Below, one piece after another: positions 1 to 9,093 of a DNA stretch of 64,000 bases. Position 1 is the first letter of the stretch, and each line of letters begins with the position of its first letter. Source of the DNA: Flavobacteriales bacterium (GTDB taxonomy: Bacteria; Bacteroidota; Bacteroidia; Flavobacteriales; Schleiferiaceae). Location: positions 23,329 to 87,328 of the forward strand of contig JAAXJR010000009.1 in NCBI GenBank assembly GCA_012269745.1, in the 5' to 3' direction. The notes beneath the pieces are model-generated. The model was not told the DNA's origin, made no database searches, and was given only the letters and a program-made list of their open reading frames with translations. The position numbers were made by a program, and so were the translations under genes.

Positions 1-300
1 GTCATAACGCAACGCTTTATCAGCAACCTTTGAAGCCAACTTTGCAGGTTGTTTTTCTGCCCAAAGCTCATCCGCAATTTTAGAGGTGAAATCTCCAGAA
101 CGCAGAATTTTAAAAATTAGTCGGTCGCCCTCTTCACCATATTTACCTGTAAGCGTCTCAAGATTCTCAAACGATGGCGTTTCAATAGGATCGTATCCGC
201 GCAATTCGAATTGTTCTTGCAAAACACTCATGATATACTGACGTTTTTGAACAACTTCTGCTGAGAAATCTCTTGTACCCTTAGCTAATGATGGCTTCAT
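1..300 (-). CDS. hisS: Histidyl-tRNA synthetase, N-terminal part (cut by window edge)
   Basis: The first 100 codons of a class II aminoacyl-tRNA synthetase that charges tRNA-His in the cytoplasm. The protein starts [12 protein letters not shown] and continues with [12 protein letters not shown] and [13 protein letters not shown]. These match the N-terminal strand and motif 1 region of bacterial HisRS (KGTRDF, P-x-E-T-P-x-F). The ATG is at 298-300 and the reading frame stays open to base 1, so the gene continues outside the window. A Bacteroidota-type promoter box lies about 25 bases upstream, so it is probably transcribed on its own although the J-domain gene ends only 49 bases before it. Confidence 0.93.
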   Translation of the reverse strand, partial: MKPSLAKGTRDFSAEVVQKRQYIMSVLQEQFELRGYDPIETPSFENLETLTGKYGEEGDRLIFKILRSGDFTSKIADELWAEKQPAKLASKVADKALRYD

Positions 301-323
301 AATGATGGAATCGGAATGAGAAA

Positions 324-331
324 CAAAGGTA
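324..331 (-). promoter_or_regulatory. Probable hisS promoter (-7 element)
   Basis: The minus strand reads TACCTTTG, a perfect match to the Bacteroidota -7 consensus TAnnTTTG, 23 bases upstream of the hisS ATG. I do not see a well-spaced -33 TTG. Confidence 0.5.
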
Positions 332-349
332 ATCCTAGAAGGTCAATTC

Positions 350-1231
350 CTAAGGACGCACCAAACAACTTCTGTACATTTTTTTATAGTCCTCAGATTC
401 AATTAAGCCTTGAAAGGTACCTTCATTGTGGTACCAATTCTTACGAAATGGCGTCGTAGAAAACAGCACATGAGCTAGACCATCTACTCCAAACCTATCG
501 AGCAAACTCCAGTACAAACAAACCACAGCAGGGTCTTCCACTGAAATGCCCAAGTGATTGGACAAAGGATGTCGCACAATATTGAAAAAAACTTCTGCCG
601 TCTCTGGGCTGATAAATTCATCTTTAAGTACAGCGAAATTTGGCCTATTAGCGTTGAATCTCACAATGTACTGGTTTCCAAGAATAACTGGCATCCCAGC
701 ATCTGCCACGAGCCATTTAGCATCCACGAATCGGCCTTTAAAAGTCTTCTCATAATCCGTCCCGTCCCAATTCCATGTAACCATAAACTTATCGGTTCGA
801 TCGGAATAAGTCACTGTCCCCATCTGTTCAATAGGGTTTCGCTCAACCATAAATGCATTGAAACGAGGTTTTATAAGAATGATTAATAAGATCATGCCCA
901 AAACCCCAAGAATGGCATAGATACCCTTGGTCGCTTGGACGTTCCGGCGATGATCTTCAACTGCTCTGCGTTTAAGCATTTCTTCACGCATAGCATCTCT
1001 TTTGCGCTTAAGGGCTTCTTCTTTGGGATCCTTCTCAACCGCTTTAAAAACTACTTTTAACGCTTTTAAGGCAATGTCATATGCTTCGCTCAACTCTTGA
1101 AATGCCTCCTCGCTTCCACCAACGTCAGGATGTAACTTTTTGGCACGAAGCTTATAAGCCGTCTCTATGTCATCTTTTGATGCAGGCAGCTTTTCTAAGT
1201 TTAAAATCTCAAGAGCTTTGTTTATTTTCAC
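350..1231 (-). CDS. Membrane-anchored J-domain (DnaJ-like) protein
   Basis: About 293 residues. The N-terminal 60 residues are a J-domain: the amphipathic helix ETAYKLRAKKLHPDVGG carries the HPD tripeptide (residues 34-36 from the chosen start) needed to stimulate a DnaK ATPase. A lysine/arginine-rich linker follows, then one hydrophobic helix (about residues 104-121, ILGVLGMILLIILI), then about 170 residues that I do not recognise. The open frame runs up to 1336, but that would overlap the response regulator and add a hydrophobic leader unlike J-domains, so I place the start at the GTG at 1229-1231. The J-domain would face the cytoplasm next to the membrane. Client and partner DnaK are unknown. 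Confidence 0.8.
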   Translation of the reverse strand: MKINKALEILNLEKLPASKDDIETAYKLRAKKLHPDVGGSEEAFQELSEAYDIALKALKVVFKAVEKDPKEEALKRKRDAMREEMLKRRAVEDHRRNVQATKGIYAILGVLGMILLIILIKPRFNAFMVERNPIEQMGTVTYSDRTDKFMVTWNWDGTDYEKTFKGRFVDAKWLVADAGMPVILGNQYIVRFNANRPNFAVLKDEFISPETAEVFFNIVRHPLSNHLGISVEDPAVVCLYWSLLDRFGVDGLAHVLFSTTPFRKNWYHNEGTFQGLIESEDYKKMYRSCLVRP

Positions 1232-1319
1232 AAATAAGTAGCTAGTTCGGCTTAAAAGTAAAAAAAGAAGCCAAGTAAGGACTATCGGTTTACTTTCGTA
1301 ATGACCAAAATGTAAAACC

Positions 1320-1688
1320 ATGAGTGCAAAACGCATATTAGTAGTTGACGATCACGAACAGATAAGAGACAGTATTTCTGAAATACTAGAACTTCAGGGA
1401 TATGAGGTAAAAACTGCTATCAATGGTAAGGATGCGATGGATCAAGTAGGCGGCTTCCAGCCCGACCTGATTGTCACAGATATTCTAATGCCCGATATGG
1501 ACGGCTATGAATTGATGATGAAAAAGTGGACCGATCAACAGATTTATGAAGTTCCTATCGTAGTTGTTTCAGCTATGGTCAGTAAATACGATATTGCAGC
1601 AGGGAAAGCCTTGGGTGCAAAAAAGTACATCACTAAACCGTTCAAGGCTCAAGAATTAATTGAAGCTGTAGCGGAATTTGTCAAGTAA
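1320..1688 (+). CDS. Single-domain response regulator (CheY-like receiver)
   Basis: A 122-residue receiver domain with no output domain. The acidic pocket is D10-D11, the phospho-acceptor is D54 (in TDILMPDMDG), the switch serine is S84 and the conserved lysine is K106 (ITKPF). All key residues are present, so it should be phosphorylatable. Stand-alone receivers act by protein contact rather than DNA binding. No kinase gene is adjacent; the only kinase in the window is the orphan at 28339. The stop codon lies inside the start of kdsB, so the two genes are probably co-translated. Confidence 0.92.
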   Translation: MSAKRILVVDDHEQIRDSISEILELQGYEVKTAINGKDAMDQVGGFQPDLIVTDILMPDMDGYELMMKKWTDQQIYEVPIVVVSAMVSKYDIAAGKALGAKKYITKPFKAQELIEAVAEFVK

Positions 1689-2409
1689 ACACAAGTATTT
1701 AGTCATTTTACCAGCCCGATTGGGCGCGCAACGATTACCTAAGAAACCCCTTCGGTTGCTAGGGTCGCTTCCCATTATTGGCCACACCTTCAACGGAGTG
1801 AAGAGCCTTTTCGAACACATTCATGTAGCCACTGATGATGAAGATATTGCCACAGCTTGCTTGGCATTAGATATCCCTTGTATCATGACCAGCTCAGAAC
1901 ACAGAAATGGAACGACTAGAACACTTGAAGCTTATCAAAGCCTTGGCCAAGATTTCGATTACATCATAAATGTTCAAGGTGATGAGGCTTTCATTTCAGA
2001 AGAAGTACTACGTCCATTACTTGATCTATTGGAAGAAAAGAGTCCGGAGGCGGCGACTTTAAGAGCTCCTCTTCCCGAATACCACAGCAATTCCAATGTT
2101 TTTGTAGTTACAGACAGTGCTCAAAACGCACTTTATTTTTCAAGAAGCCCAATACCTGCTGGAAGGGATGCCAAACCTACACGCTACCAGCATGTGGGCG
2201 TTTACGCATTCACTCCGAAAGCCTTAAAGGAATACTGCAGCTTGAGTCCTACTCCACTGGAGCAAATGGAAATGCTAGAACAACTTCGCTGGCTCGAGCA
2301 TGGAAATAATTGGGCTGTAGCTACCGCGCCCAGTAAACCTTTGAGCATAGACACACCAGCTGATTTAGAACGTGCCGAGTTCTTTCTTAAAAAACTAAAT
2401 CAAGGCTGA
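1678..2409 (+). CDS. kdsB: 3-deoxy-manno-octulosonate cytidylyltransferase (CMP-KDO synthetase)
   Basis: Activates KDO with CTP to give CMP-KDO, the donor for the inner core of lipopolysaccharide. The 243-residue length fits the family. Visible motifs are LPARLGAQRLPKKPL (nucleotide-binding loop), ATDDEDI (51-57), TSSEHRNGTTR (71-81) and NVQGDEAF (98-105, metal and substrate binding). The first loop lacks the usual glycine in RLPGKPL (here RLPKKPL). No ATG is available; a TTG at 1678-1680 overlapping the response regulator stop by 11 bases is the most plausible start. It converges on the DUF4294 gene with a 10-base overlap. Together with lptD it shows that the cell makes LPS. Confidence 0.92.
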   Translation: MSSKHKYLVILPARLGAQRLPKKPLRLLGSLPIIGHTFNGVKSLFEHIHVATDDEDIATACLALDIPCIMTSSEHRNGTTRTLEAYQSLGQDFDYIINVQGDEAFISEEVLRPLLDLLEEKSPEAATLRAPLPEYHSNSNVFVVTDSAQNALYFSRSPIPAGRDAKPTRYQHVGVYAFTPKALKEYCSLSPTPLEQMEMLEQLRWLEHGNNWAVATAPSKPLSIDTPADLERAEFFLKKLNQG

Positions 2410-3077
2410 TATTTCTGCCGCTCTTCTTCTCTTGCCGGAACGAGCTGTCCCGAAATGAATTTTCGAATAAGTATATTCTCAATGAGCTGGTCTTCTGGGT
2501 CGTTTAGCGGATCATAAGGTCGCTTTAAGTCAATATCATACCACCACGCTGTCATAGACCAAAACCTAGCACTAAGTCCATTTCTGTAGGTTTTTATGAT
2601 ATCATATACGGGCATGCCGGTTTCTCGGTAAATTAATTTAGATAAAATTTGACCTTCACTCCTGGTCAATTTACGCAACTCCGGCTCAAAGCGCTCTTCA
2701 AGGTATTTTTGGTATTGTTTGGTATATTTTCTTCTTTGACGTTTTTTATCAATTCCTTCCAATTGCATGTTTACACTATCCATTCGTAGCGCTGCTTCTC
2801 GCACATAAGGATAGACCCTTCTCACCTTTCTTGTGAGGCTGTAATAGTTTCTCCTTGCTTGATGATCACTTAATGTAGGCTTAGGGACAAATAACACTTC
2901 GTCCAATACTGACCATGGAATGGTATCCCCGCCTACAACCAGCTGCCCTACTATTGGAGAGGCACCGTCCTTGACCCTGCTAAGGGTATCCACTTGGGCT
3001 GATAGCGTTGACCAACCTAATAGCAAGGTGAGTAGAATCTTACGTCCTGTTGGACTTCCATCGAGATGTTTTACCAT
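2400..3077 (-). CDS. DUF4294 family exported protein
   Basis: 225 residues. After a short polar start there is a hydrophobic stretch ending in LSAQ (about residues 14-28), which looks like a signal peptide. The rest is basic and aromatic, with PYVREAALRMDSV, a KKRQRRKYTKQYQKYLEE helix and the C-terminal RNGLSARFWSMTAWWYDIDLK plus YDPLNDPEDQLIENI segment typical of DUF4294, a Bacteroidota family of unknown function, probably periplasmic. The ATG at 3075-3077 lies inside the end of accC (38-base overlap), so it should be translated from the accC message. Confidence 0.75.
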   Translation of the reverse strand: MVKHLDGSPTGRKILLTLLLGWSTLSAQVDTLSRVKDGASPIVGQLVVGGDTIPWSVLDEVLFVPKPTLSDHQARRNYYSLTRKVRRVYPYVREAALRMDSVNMQLEGIDKKRQRRKYTKQYQKYLEERFEPELRKLTRSEGQILSKLIYRETGMPVYDIIKTYRNGLSARFWSMTAWWYDIDLKRPYDPLNDPEDQLIENILIRKFISGQLVPAREEERQKYQP

Positions 3078-4527
3078 GGGTAACTACGGATTGTTGCGCT
3101 TTACTACCCTGCAAAAGATTTGCCACGGCTGCAGCTCCAACGCTCTCTAAGTCCAAATCATCGTTAGAGAGAGCATCTTTATCAAAATATTTTGCGACGA
3201 AATGTGTATCAAAATCTCCAGAAATAAAGGCATTATGATCAAGCACAAAGCTGGCAAAATCAAGGGTCGTTTGAACTCCCGAGATTCTATATTCTGAAAT
3301 GGCACGCTTCATTCGTGCAATAGCTTCATCTCTGCTTGAGCCAAAGGTGATCAGTTTAGCAATCATTGGATCATAATATATGCTGATATCCATACCTTGC
3401 TCCAAACCGTCATCTACGCGCACGCCCAGGCCTTGAGGACGTTTATATTCAAAAAGCTTACCTGTGGCTGGCATAAAATTCTCTGCCGCATTTTCGGCAT
3501 ATACCCTCACCTCTATAGAATGCCCTTGAATTCGAAGATCTTCTTGCTTCAAATCTAATGGATGTCCCTCAGCAATGCGAATCTGGGCTTTTACAAGATC
3601 TATTCCTGTGATCTGCTCTGTAACAGGATGCTCTACTTGAAGACGAGTATTCATTTCCAAGAAATAAAATTTGCCTCCAGGTTCAAAAATGAACTCCACA
3701 GTACCAGCACCTCTGTAATTACAAGATTTTGCCACATTCACCGCGGCTTCACCCATGGCTTTACGCAAGGCATCCGTCAATACAACGCTTGGCGCTTCTT
3801 CTATGACTTTTTGATGTCTACGTTGGATGGAACACTCGCGTTCAAACAGATGAACTACGTTACCGTGCTCATCTGCAAGCACTTGAATTTCAATGTGACG
3901 AGGGTCCAGAACGTATTTTTCAACGAAAACCGCACCGTTACCGAAGCTATTGGTAGCTTCGCTCACTGCACGTTCCATTTGGGAAGAAAACTCCTCTTTG
4001 TTTTGAACGATGCGCATTCCTTTACCTCCGCCTCCTGCGCTTGCCTTGATCATAACAGGAAATCCAATTTTTTCAGCAAGCTTCTTTGCAGCATCAATAT
4101 CAGTTACCTCTCCGTCGGAGCCTGGCACCAATGGAACATCGAATTCTTCAACAGCTGCCTTAGCACTGAGCTTATCTCCCATGATTTCTATGGCATCAGG
4201 ACGTGGTCCTATAAAAATGATACCGGCGTCTTCCACCCTTTGGGCGAATTGGGCATTCTCACTTAAAAAGCCATAACCCGGATGAATGGCATCCACATTG
4301 AGTTCTATGGCTAAGGAAATAATCTTATCCCCTTTAAGATAACTATCAGAGGAGGGCGCCGGGCCTAACAAAACCGCTTCATCAGCAAACATGACGTGGG
4401 GTGCTCGGCGATCAGCTTCGGAATAAATCGCAACCGTTTTTATGCCCATCTCACGGGCACTACGCATAATTCTTAAGGCAATCTCTCCCCTGTTGGCAAC
4501 AAGGAGTTTTTCTATGGTTCTAGACAT
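3040..4527 (-). CDS. accC: Biotin carboxylase subunit of acetyl-CoA (or propionyl-CoA) carboxylase
   Basis: ATP-dependent carboxylation of the biotin carrier, first half reaction of malonyl-CoA formation. 495 residues. Motifs: N-terminal KLLVANRGEIALRI, ATP-grasp glycine loop SAGGGGKGMR (about 163-172), ERECSIQRRHQK (229-240) and the metal site EMNTRLQVEHPVTE (291-304). The last 30 residues are poorly conserved and overlap the next gene. accB (biotin carrier) is often beside accC but is not here, so the protein could equally serve a propionyl-CoA carboxylase. It has its own promoter box at 4550-4557. Confidence 0.92.
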   Translation of the reverse strand: MSRTIEKLLVANRGEIALRIMRSAREMGIKTVAIYSEADRRAPHVMFADEAVLLGPAPSSDSYLKGDKIISLAIELNVDAIHPGYGFLSENAQFAQRVEDAGIIFIGPRPDAIEIMGDKLSAKAAVEEFDVPLVPGSDGEVTDIDAAKKLAEKIGFPVMIKASAGGGGKGMRIVQNKEEFSSQMERAVSEATNSFGNGAVFVEKYVLDPRHIEIQVLADEHGNVVHLFERECSIQRRHQKVIEEAPSVVLTDALRKAMGEAAVNVAKSCNYRGAGTVEFIFEPGGKFYFLEMNTRLQVEHPVTEQITGIDLVKAQIRIAEGHPLDLKQEDLRIQGHSIEVRVYAENAAENFMPATGKLFEYKRPQGLGVRVDDGLEQGMDISIYYDPMIAKLITFGSSRDEAIARMKRAISEYRISGVQTTLDFASFVLDHNAFISGDFDTHFVAKYFDKDALSNDDLDLESVGAAAVANLLQGSKAQQSVVTHGKTSRWKSNRT

Positions 4528-4549
4528 CTGTGATTGTAAGTGTTCCTTA

Positions 4550-4557
4550 CAAATATA
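4550..4557 (-). promoter_or_regulatory. Probable accC promoter (-7 element)
   Basis: The minus strand reads TATATTTG (perfect TAnnTTTG) 22 bases before the accC ATG, in the 46-base gap after the T9SS protein gene. This gives a short 5' leader of roughly 15 bases. Confidence 0.5.
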
Positions 4558-4573
4558 AGCACGGATGGAATTG

Positions 4574-7500
4574 CTAAATTTTTGAGACGCTAAAGTAATA
4601 TGGTCTATTATCCATCATCACTATTACTGTATAGGTGCCTGAAGGAAGTTCAGATACGTCAACCCTATTCAATGTAGCATTCACCGGGCGTGATGGTACT
4701 ACGAGTTGTCCCTGTGCATTGAATGCGCTCAATGTTGCGTCAGCAGCCAAAGGAAGGTCAACTTCTATAAAGCTTGTGGTAGGATTTGGGTAGATGTTAA
4801 CCGGAATCGATTCCTCATTAATACCCACCTCATTTAATCTTCGAGTCACAACAGTACTATCGCCACAATCATTAATGAGAATGAGATTAATCACGTAATT
4901 CAGCGTAATTACACCATAGGTATGCTGCGCATTCGGAGTAGTTCCTTTGTCGTTAGTTCCATCACCCCAGTACCAATGATACTCATCGGCTCCTGTTGCC
5001 AAGGCAGTGAAGTTGACGACCATACCGTTAGCAGAGGTGCTCACAATATTGAAGCTAAAATCTCCAGCGGGCACATCACAAGTAGCAACGTCGTCAGAAA
5101 AACTAAACACATTTCCACAGCTATCCTCAGCGGTAACTGTAACGGTGAAAGTACCTTGAGTAGTATAGGTGTTGTTTGCGGTTAATCCAGAAGCCGTATT
5201 CCCATCGCCAAAACTCCATTGATAGTTCAATAACCCTCCAGGAGTTGCTGTAAAGGAGAAGGTGCTTCCTGATATGGAAGAAGTGAATCCTAGATTAACA
5301 ATAGGACAAACTGTAACATTAAATGAGGTCGAAACTGAATCGCCACAGCTGTTGACTAACAACAACACCACGCTGAAAGTACCGGAGGTAGCATAAGTAT
5401 GTGTTGGGCTGGATGCAGTGCCGGTATTGCCATCGCCGAATTGCCAGTAATAATCTAGTGCCGTTCCTGTGGAAGTCGAGGCATCAAAACCAACACTTAA
5501 ACCATTCACTGTGTAGGTATAATTAGCGATAGTCGTATCACAATAGCTGTAGTTTAATTGCAATGAATCTACATTGCCACAACTGTTGTAAACGACATGG
5601 TAAATGTCGAATAGGCCAAATGTGCTGTAGGTGTGCGAGGAAGTATCGCCTAAGGAATTGGTTCCATCGCCCCAGTACCAAATGGTTGAGTCTGCATCGG
5701 AAGTCGTTCCGAAACCATCAACACTTGCATTAATCCCTGTAACAGAACCTGTTGCTGTCACTGCAGGACAAGCGAGTGTTGTAAACTGTGCCAAGGTCCA
5801 ACTACTAGTCAAAGTGGATGTACAAGTATCCTGAACATAAGCATCGTAGGTGGTATTAGCCGCTAATCCGGTCAACACAGCGTTTTGATTCTGAGCGGCT
5901 ACCATTGTTCCGTTTCCTTGGACGAAACCGTTAGGTCCATATTCAACGGCACTGGTATTTGCTCTTCCCAACCAATTCAATTCTGCACTGTTGAAGGTAA
6001 TGTTAGATGCTAGCACATTCGGTGCTGGACAAGTAGCTGTTTCATCAATTTTTACATCGTCAATAGCAATATCTGAACGATAAGAGAAGGCTCCCGATCC
6101 ATTTCTATAGGCCTTGAAAATAATTTGTACCGTATCTCCCTCATACGCAAGTAAACTGACCGTCCTTTTCAACCAACTTGCTGTGCTTGAGTTTTGCTGC
6201 TGACCTGTTATAGTGTTGACCAAAACGGCTGGGTCACCCGGCTTCTTTACAAAAACTCGAAGCTTATCTATATCCGGTCCAAACATGTGGTACCAAAAAG
6301 TCAATTCTGGTGATTGTAGCGTGTCTAGGTCAATTAATGGAGTTCTAAGCTCGGTATCTACTGTGGAAGTCCAAGGGCTTGAACTACGCGTGAACGCATA
6401 CCCGCCCGTACCGGTGGTATGGTCTCCAGATGGCCCTGTACCCGCATAGTGTGAGGTAGTGCTGTTCCCACCAGTCCAGAACAAATCTTCTGTATCGGAA
6501 CGAAGCCAACACTGGTCAATATCACCAGTGGTATTCGTAAAATCAACAGTAACCCACTTGTTCGCATTTGAGAAGGTTTCCACGAAAGGTGCCGTGTAGA
6601 AACTACAGTTGGTTGTGAAATCTGGACCAGCCACCCAAAGACTCACGTCTCCAGAGCCACACGAATCCCTTACCTCCCACTCATAGGTCGTTTGTGAACT
6701 AAGTTGTGGAATGCCTTTATTCGAAGTATTTGAACTGGTCCAAGTCCAGCTTGAAGTTCCCACTTCTCTATATCTAATCTGCCAATTAGAAGCACCACCA
6801 CCGGTCCAATCCAGCTGCGCCACAAAAACTCCCACTGCAGTTACTGCGGTATTTTTGGGCTTCGCACAAGAAGGCGCGTTATCTATTCGGATATCATCAA
6901 GAGCAAATTGGGTGTAAAATGAGCCCGCAGAAGCGTCATAGTCGAATCGAACACGAACGGTATCTCCTGCATAGGAGCTTATATCGATGATCTGCTCCAA
7001 CCAAGGAGCATTGGAAGACGCATGTGTCAGCCCAGTAGTATCCCACAAAGATGACCAAGTGCCGCCTTGCTTTTGGATATAAACGTCTAAGTCGCCCATT
7101 TGCTGTCCGTAACCGTGGTACCAGAAACTGAGTTCAGGAGTGCTTAAAGTATCGAGATCTATCCATGGAGAAATTAATCTAGGGTCAATACCTGTGGCAA
7201 GTGTAGATGATTTCTGATGAAACGCATATTGTCCAGAACCGGTAGTGTGATCCCCAGAAGGACCTGTTTGCGTCCAAACAAAAACAGGTGGTCCTACCGT
7301 CCAAAACTTTTGCGCGGCACCTTGAGTGATCCAACATTGATCGATATCACCCTGAACGTTCCAGGTAGTCGATGGCGCCCAACCAGAACCTTCAAAATCC
7401 TCTGAATATGGAGCAATGTAATTTGAACAACCGGTAGTAAATGTTCCCAAATTTGACCAAGCACTTGTATCTCCTGCGGTACAAATTTCTCGTATTCGGA

Positions 7501-8362
7501 TACGGTAATTGGTATTAGAGTTTAAACCCGTTAGGGTTGGTGTCGTCGTGGAATAAGTATTGATGGTTCCGTTTGCAATACCCGTTGTTCCTGAAGCAAA
7601 CTGAACTTGAGTTCCAAACGGGGATGTATTCAAGGATGTCCAGCTAATAGAGGCAGAAGAAGAAGTAACAGAAGACGCTACGGGGTTAATAGGCTGATCG
7701 CAAGAAGGAGTCTCCTCAACGGCGATATCATCAATGGCAATTCTGCTTTGCGTAAAGGTTGAAAAATTCACATCTCTTTTAGCATTGAAGCGAATTTGAA
7801 TGGTATCACCAGCAAATTGAGACAGCGACTCTACATGTTTTCGCCAAGGTGAATTCTGAGAAGTGAACTGGCTCGCAGCAGTAGTGGCGTTAATTGTATG
7901 AAGGTTGACCCAAGTATTCGTGCCTACAACTCGAACACGGATGTTCAACCAATTGACATCCGATCCAAACATGTGGTAATAGAACACCAATCTTGGCACA
8001 GTATCGCTACTAAGGTCAATTGGCGGTGTAATAAGATTGGTTACGGTTTGATTCGCACTAGTAGAACCGGGGAACCATCCCTCGGCAAATGCATACCCCC
8101 CTGTTCCTGTGGTGTGATCGCCGCTGGGTCCTGTTTGATTATTAGCGAAAGCCGGATCTGATGCCATCCACAAATAGTTCGTGGTTGTTACATTTCTTGT
8201 CCAGCAGCTCGGAATTGAACCAGAATTTGTCCATCCACTAGGTCCCTGCCAAGCAGAACCATCAAAGTCCTCAGTATAAGGGGTAGATTGGATACATTGT
8301 GCATTTAGGCCTTGACCACAAGCAAATAGTACCAAAAAAAGTAGAAGTAGTCCTCGCTTCAT
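4574..8362 (-). CDS. Large T9SS-secreted surface protein with MAM-like, FN3 and PKD modules
   Basis: 1262 residues. Signal peptide MKRGLLLLFLVLFACGQGLNAQ. Three tandem modules of about 280 residues follow, each with C-x-x-x-(T/A)-P(Y/F)-x-E-x-F, a GDIDQCW-type stretch, the signature TGPSGDHTTGTGGYAF (first copy residues 77-92) and an IAIDD(I/V) strand. These look like MAM-type jelly-roll domains, each followed by a fibronectin III-like domain. Next come four PKD-like repeats (YXWXFGDG, HTY, GTF). The C-terminus (VNIYPNPTTSFIEVDL to YFSVSKI) is a type A T9SS sorting domain. Likely an adhesin or carbohydrate-binding surface protein; the ligand cannot be told. No catalytic domain is visible. Confidence 0.87.
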   Translation of the reverse strand: MKRGLLLLFLVLFACGQGLNAQCIQSTPYTEDFDGSAWQGPSGWTNSGSIPSCWTRNVTTTNYLWMASDPAFANNQTGPSGDHTTGTGGYAFAEGWFPGSTSANQTVTNLITPPIDLSSDTVPRLVFYYHMFGSDVNWLNIRVRVVGTNTWVNLHTINATTAASQFTSQNSPWRKHVESLSQFAGDTIQIRFNAKRDVNFSTFTQSRIAIDDIAVEETPSCDQPINPVASSVTSSSASISWTSLNTSPFGTQVQFASGTTGIANGTINTYSTTTPTLTGLNSNTNYRIRIREICTAGDTSAWSNLGTFTTGCSNYIAPYSEDFEGSGWAPSTTWNVQGDIDQCWITQGAAQKFWTVGPPVFVWTQTGPSGDHTTGSGQYAFHQKSSTLATGIDPRLISPWIDLDTLSTPELSFWYHGYGQQMGDLDVYIQKQGGTWSSLWDTTGLTHASSNAPWLEQIIDISSYAGDTVRVRFDYDASAGSFYTQFALDDIRIDNAPSCAKPKNTAVTAVGVFVAQLDWTGGGASNWQIRYREVGTSSWTWTSSNTSNKGIPQLSSQTTYEWEVRDSCGSGDVSLWVAGPDFTTNCSFYTAPFVETFSNANKWVTVDFTNTTGDIDQCWLRSDTEDLFWTGGNSTTSHYAGTGPSGDHTTGTGGYAFTRSSSPWTSTVDTELRTPLIDLDTLQSPELTFWYHMFGPDIDKLRVFVKKPGDPAVLVNTITGQQQNSSTASWLKRTVSLLAYEGDTVQIIFKAYRNGSGAFSYRSDIAIDDVKIDETATCPAPNVLASNITFNSAELNWLGRANTSAVEYGPNGFVQGNGTMVAAQNQNAVLTGLAANTTYDAYVQDTCTSTLTSSWTLAQFTTLACPAVTATGSVTGINASVDGFGTTSDADSTIWYWGDGTNSLGDTSSHTYSTFGLFDIYHVVYNSCGNVDSLQLNYSYCDTTIANYTYTVNGLSVGFDASTSTGTALDYYWQFGDGNTGTASSPTHTYATSGTFSVVLLLVNSCGDSVSTSFNVTVCPIVNLGFTSSISGSTFSFTATPGGLLNYQWSFGDGNTASGLTANNTYTTQGTFTVTVTAEDSCGNVFSFSDDVATCDVPAGDFSFNIVSTSANGMVVNFTALATGADEYHWYWGDGTNDKGTTPNAQHTYGVITLNYVINLILINDCGDSTVVTRRLNEVGINEESIPVNIYPNPTTSFIEVDLPLAADATLSAFNAQGQLVVPSRPVNATLNRVDVSELPSGTYTVIVMMDNRPYYFSVSKI

Positions 8363-8445
8363 ATGGTAAAAATAACATCAAACTTCAAGCCATGTTCACA
8401 GTGATGAATAAAGATATTCTACGAACAACCCTGTATATTTATCCC

Positions 8446-9090
8446 ATGAGTAAACGATTTCTGCTTTTTGTCATTTTCTCTTGCCAATTCAGCCTTTCAG
8501 GCCAAGTTCTAGGGCTCTTAAAATATGACGGTGGTGGAGATTGGTACGCTAACCCTACGGCATTAGAAAACCTCAGTGCTTTTTACAATTTAGAAACCGA
8601 AGCGCGTAGCTCTGTTTTACCTCAAGAAATCGAGATTTCTAATTTATTAACCAGCGGAGTTTCCTTTCTTCATGCTACCGGACATGGCAGAATAGTTTTA
8701 AGTGAGACTGAAAGAGAAATTTTAAATGAATTCGTTTCACGTGGAGGCTTCCTTCATATAGATGATAACTACGGGATGAAGGTTTTCGCCGAATCCGAAT
8801 TGGACCAGTGTTTTCCAAATGCTGAGAAAGTCGAAGTGGCTACAAATCACCCTATTTTCAATACACTTTTCAAGCTCAAGGGCCTCCCGAAAATCCACGA
8901 ACACGATAACGAAAAGCCCAAAGCACTGGGCTACTTCTTGGATGGGGAGTTGGTTGCTTTGCTCACCATAGAAAGCGATATAGGTGATGGCTGGGAAGAC
9001 GAAGAAGTGCATAATGACCCAAAGGAAAAACGCGAAGAAGCGCTGAAAATGGGCGCAAACTTGGTACATTGGTCTTTAGTTAGACACTAA
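8446..9090 (+). CDS. DUF4159 family exported protein
   Basis: 214 residues from the ATG at 8446 (MSKRFLLFVIFSCQFSLSGQ, a signal peptide). The open frame extends upstream to 8299, but that would overlap the divergent T9SS gene and precede the signal peptide. Conserved segments LKYDGGGDWYANPTAL, HATGHGRIVLS, GGFLHIDDNYGM, LPKIHEHD and SDIGDGWEDEEVHNDP fit DUF4159, related to the class I glutamine amidotransferase-like fold. Function unknown; larger DUF4159 proteins occur near MoxR-type loci. It begins an operon with the two genes after it (gap of 3 bases). Confidence 0.82.
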   Translation: MSKRFLLFVIFSCQFSLSGQVLGLLKYDGGGDWYANPTALENLSAFYNLETEARSSVLPQEIEISNLLTSGVSFLHATGHGRIVLSETEREILNEFVSRGGFLHIDDNYGMKVFAESELDQCFPNAEKVEVATNHPIFNTLFKLKGLPKIHEHDNEKPKALGYFLDGELVALLTIESDIGDGWEDEEVHNDPKEKREEALKMGANLVHWSLVRH

Positions 9091-9093
9091 ACC

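Noticed and set aside
554..886. Plus-strand open frame of 110 codons
   Set aside because: Antisense to the J-domain protein gene; no start signal or family features.
3562..4266. Open frame of 234 codons on the plus strand
   Set aside because: It lies antisense inside accC, whose motifs are unambiguous, and its translation shows no recognisable family.
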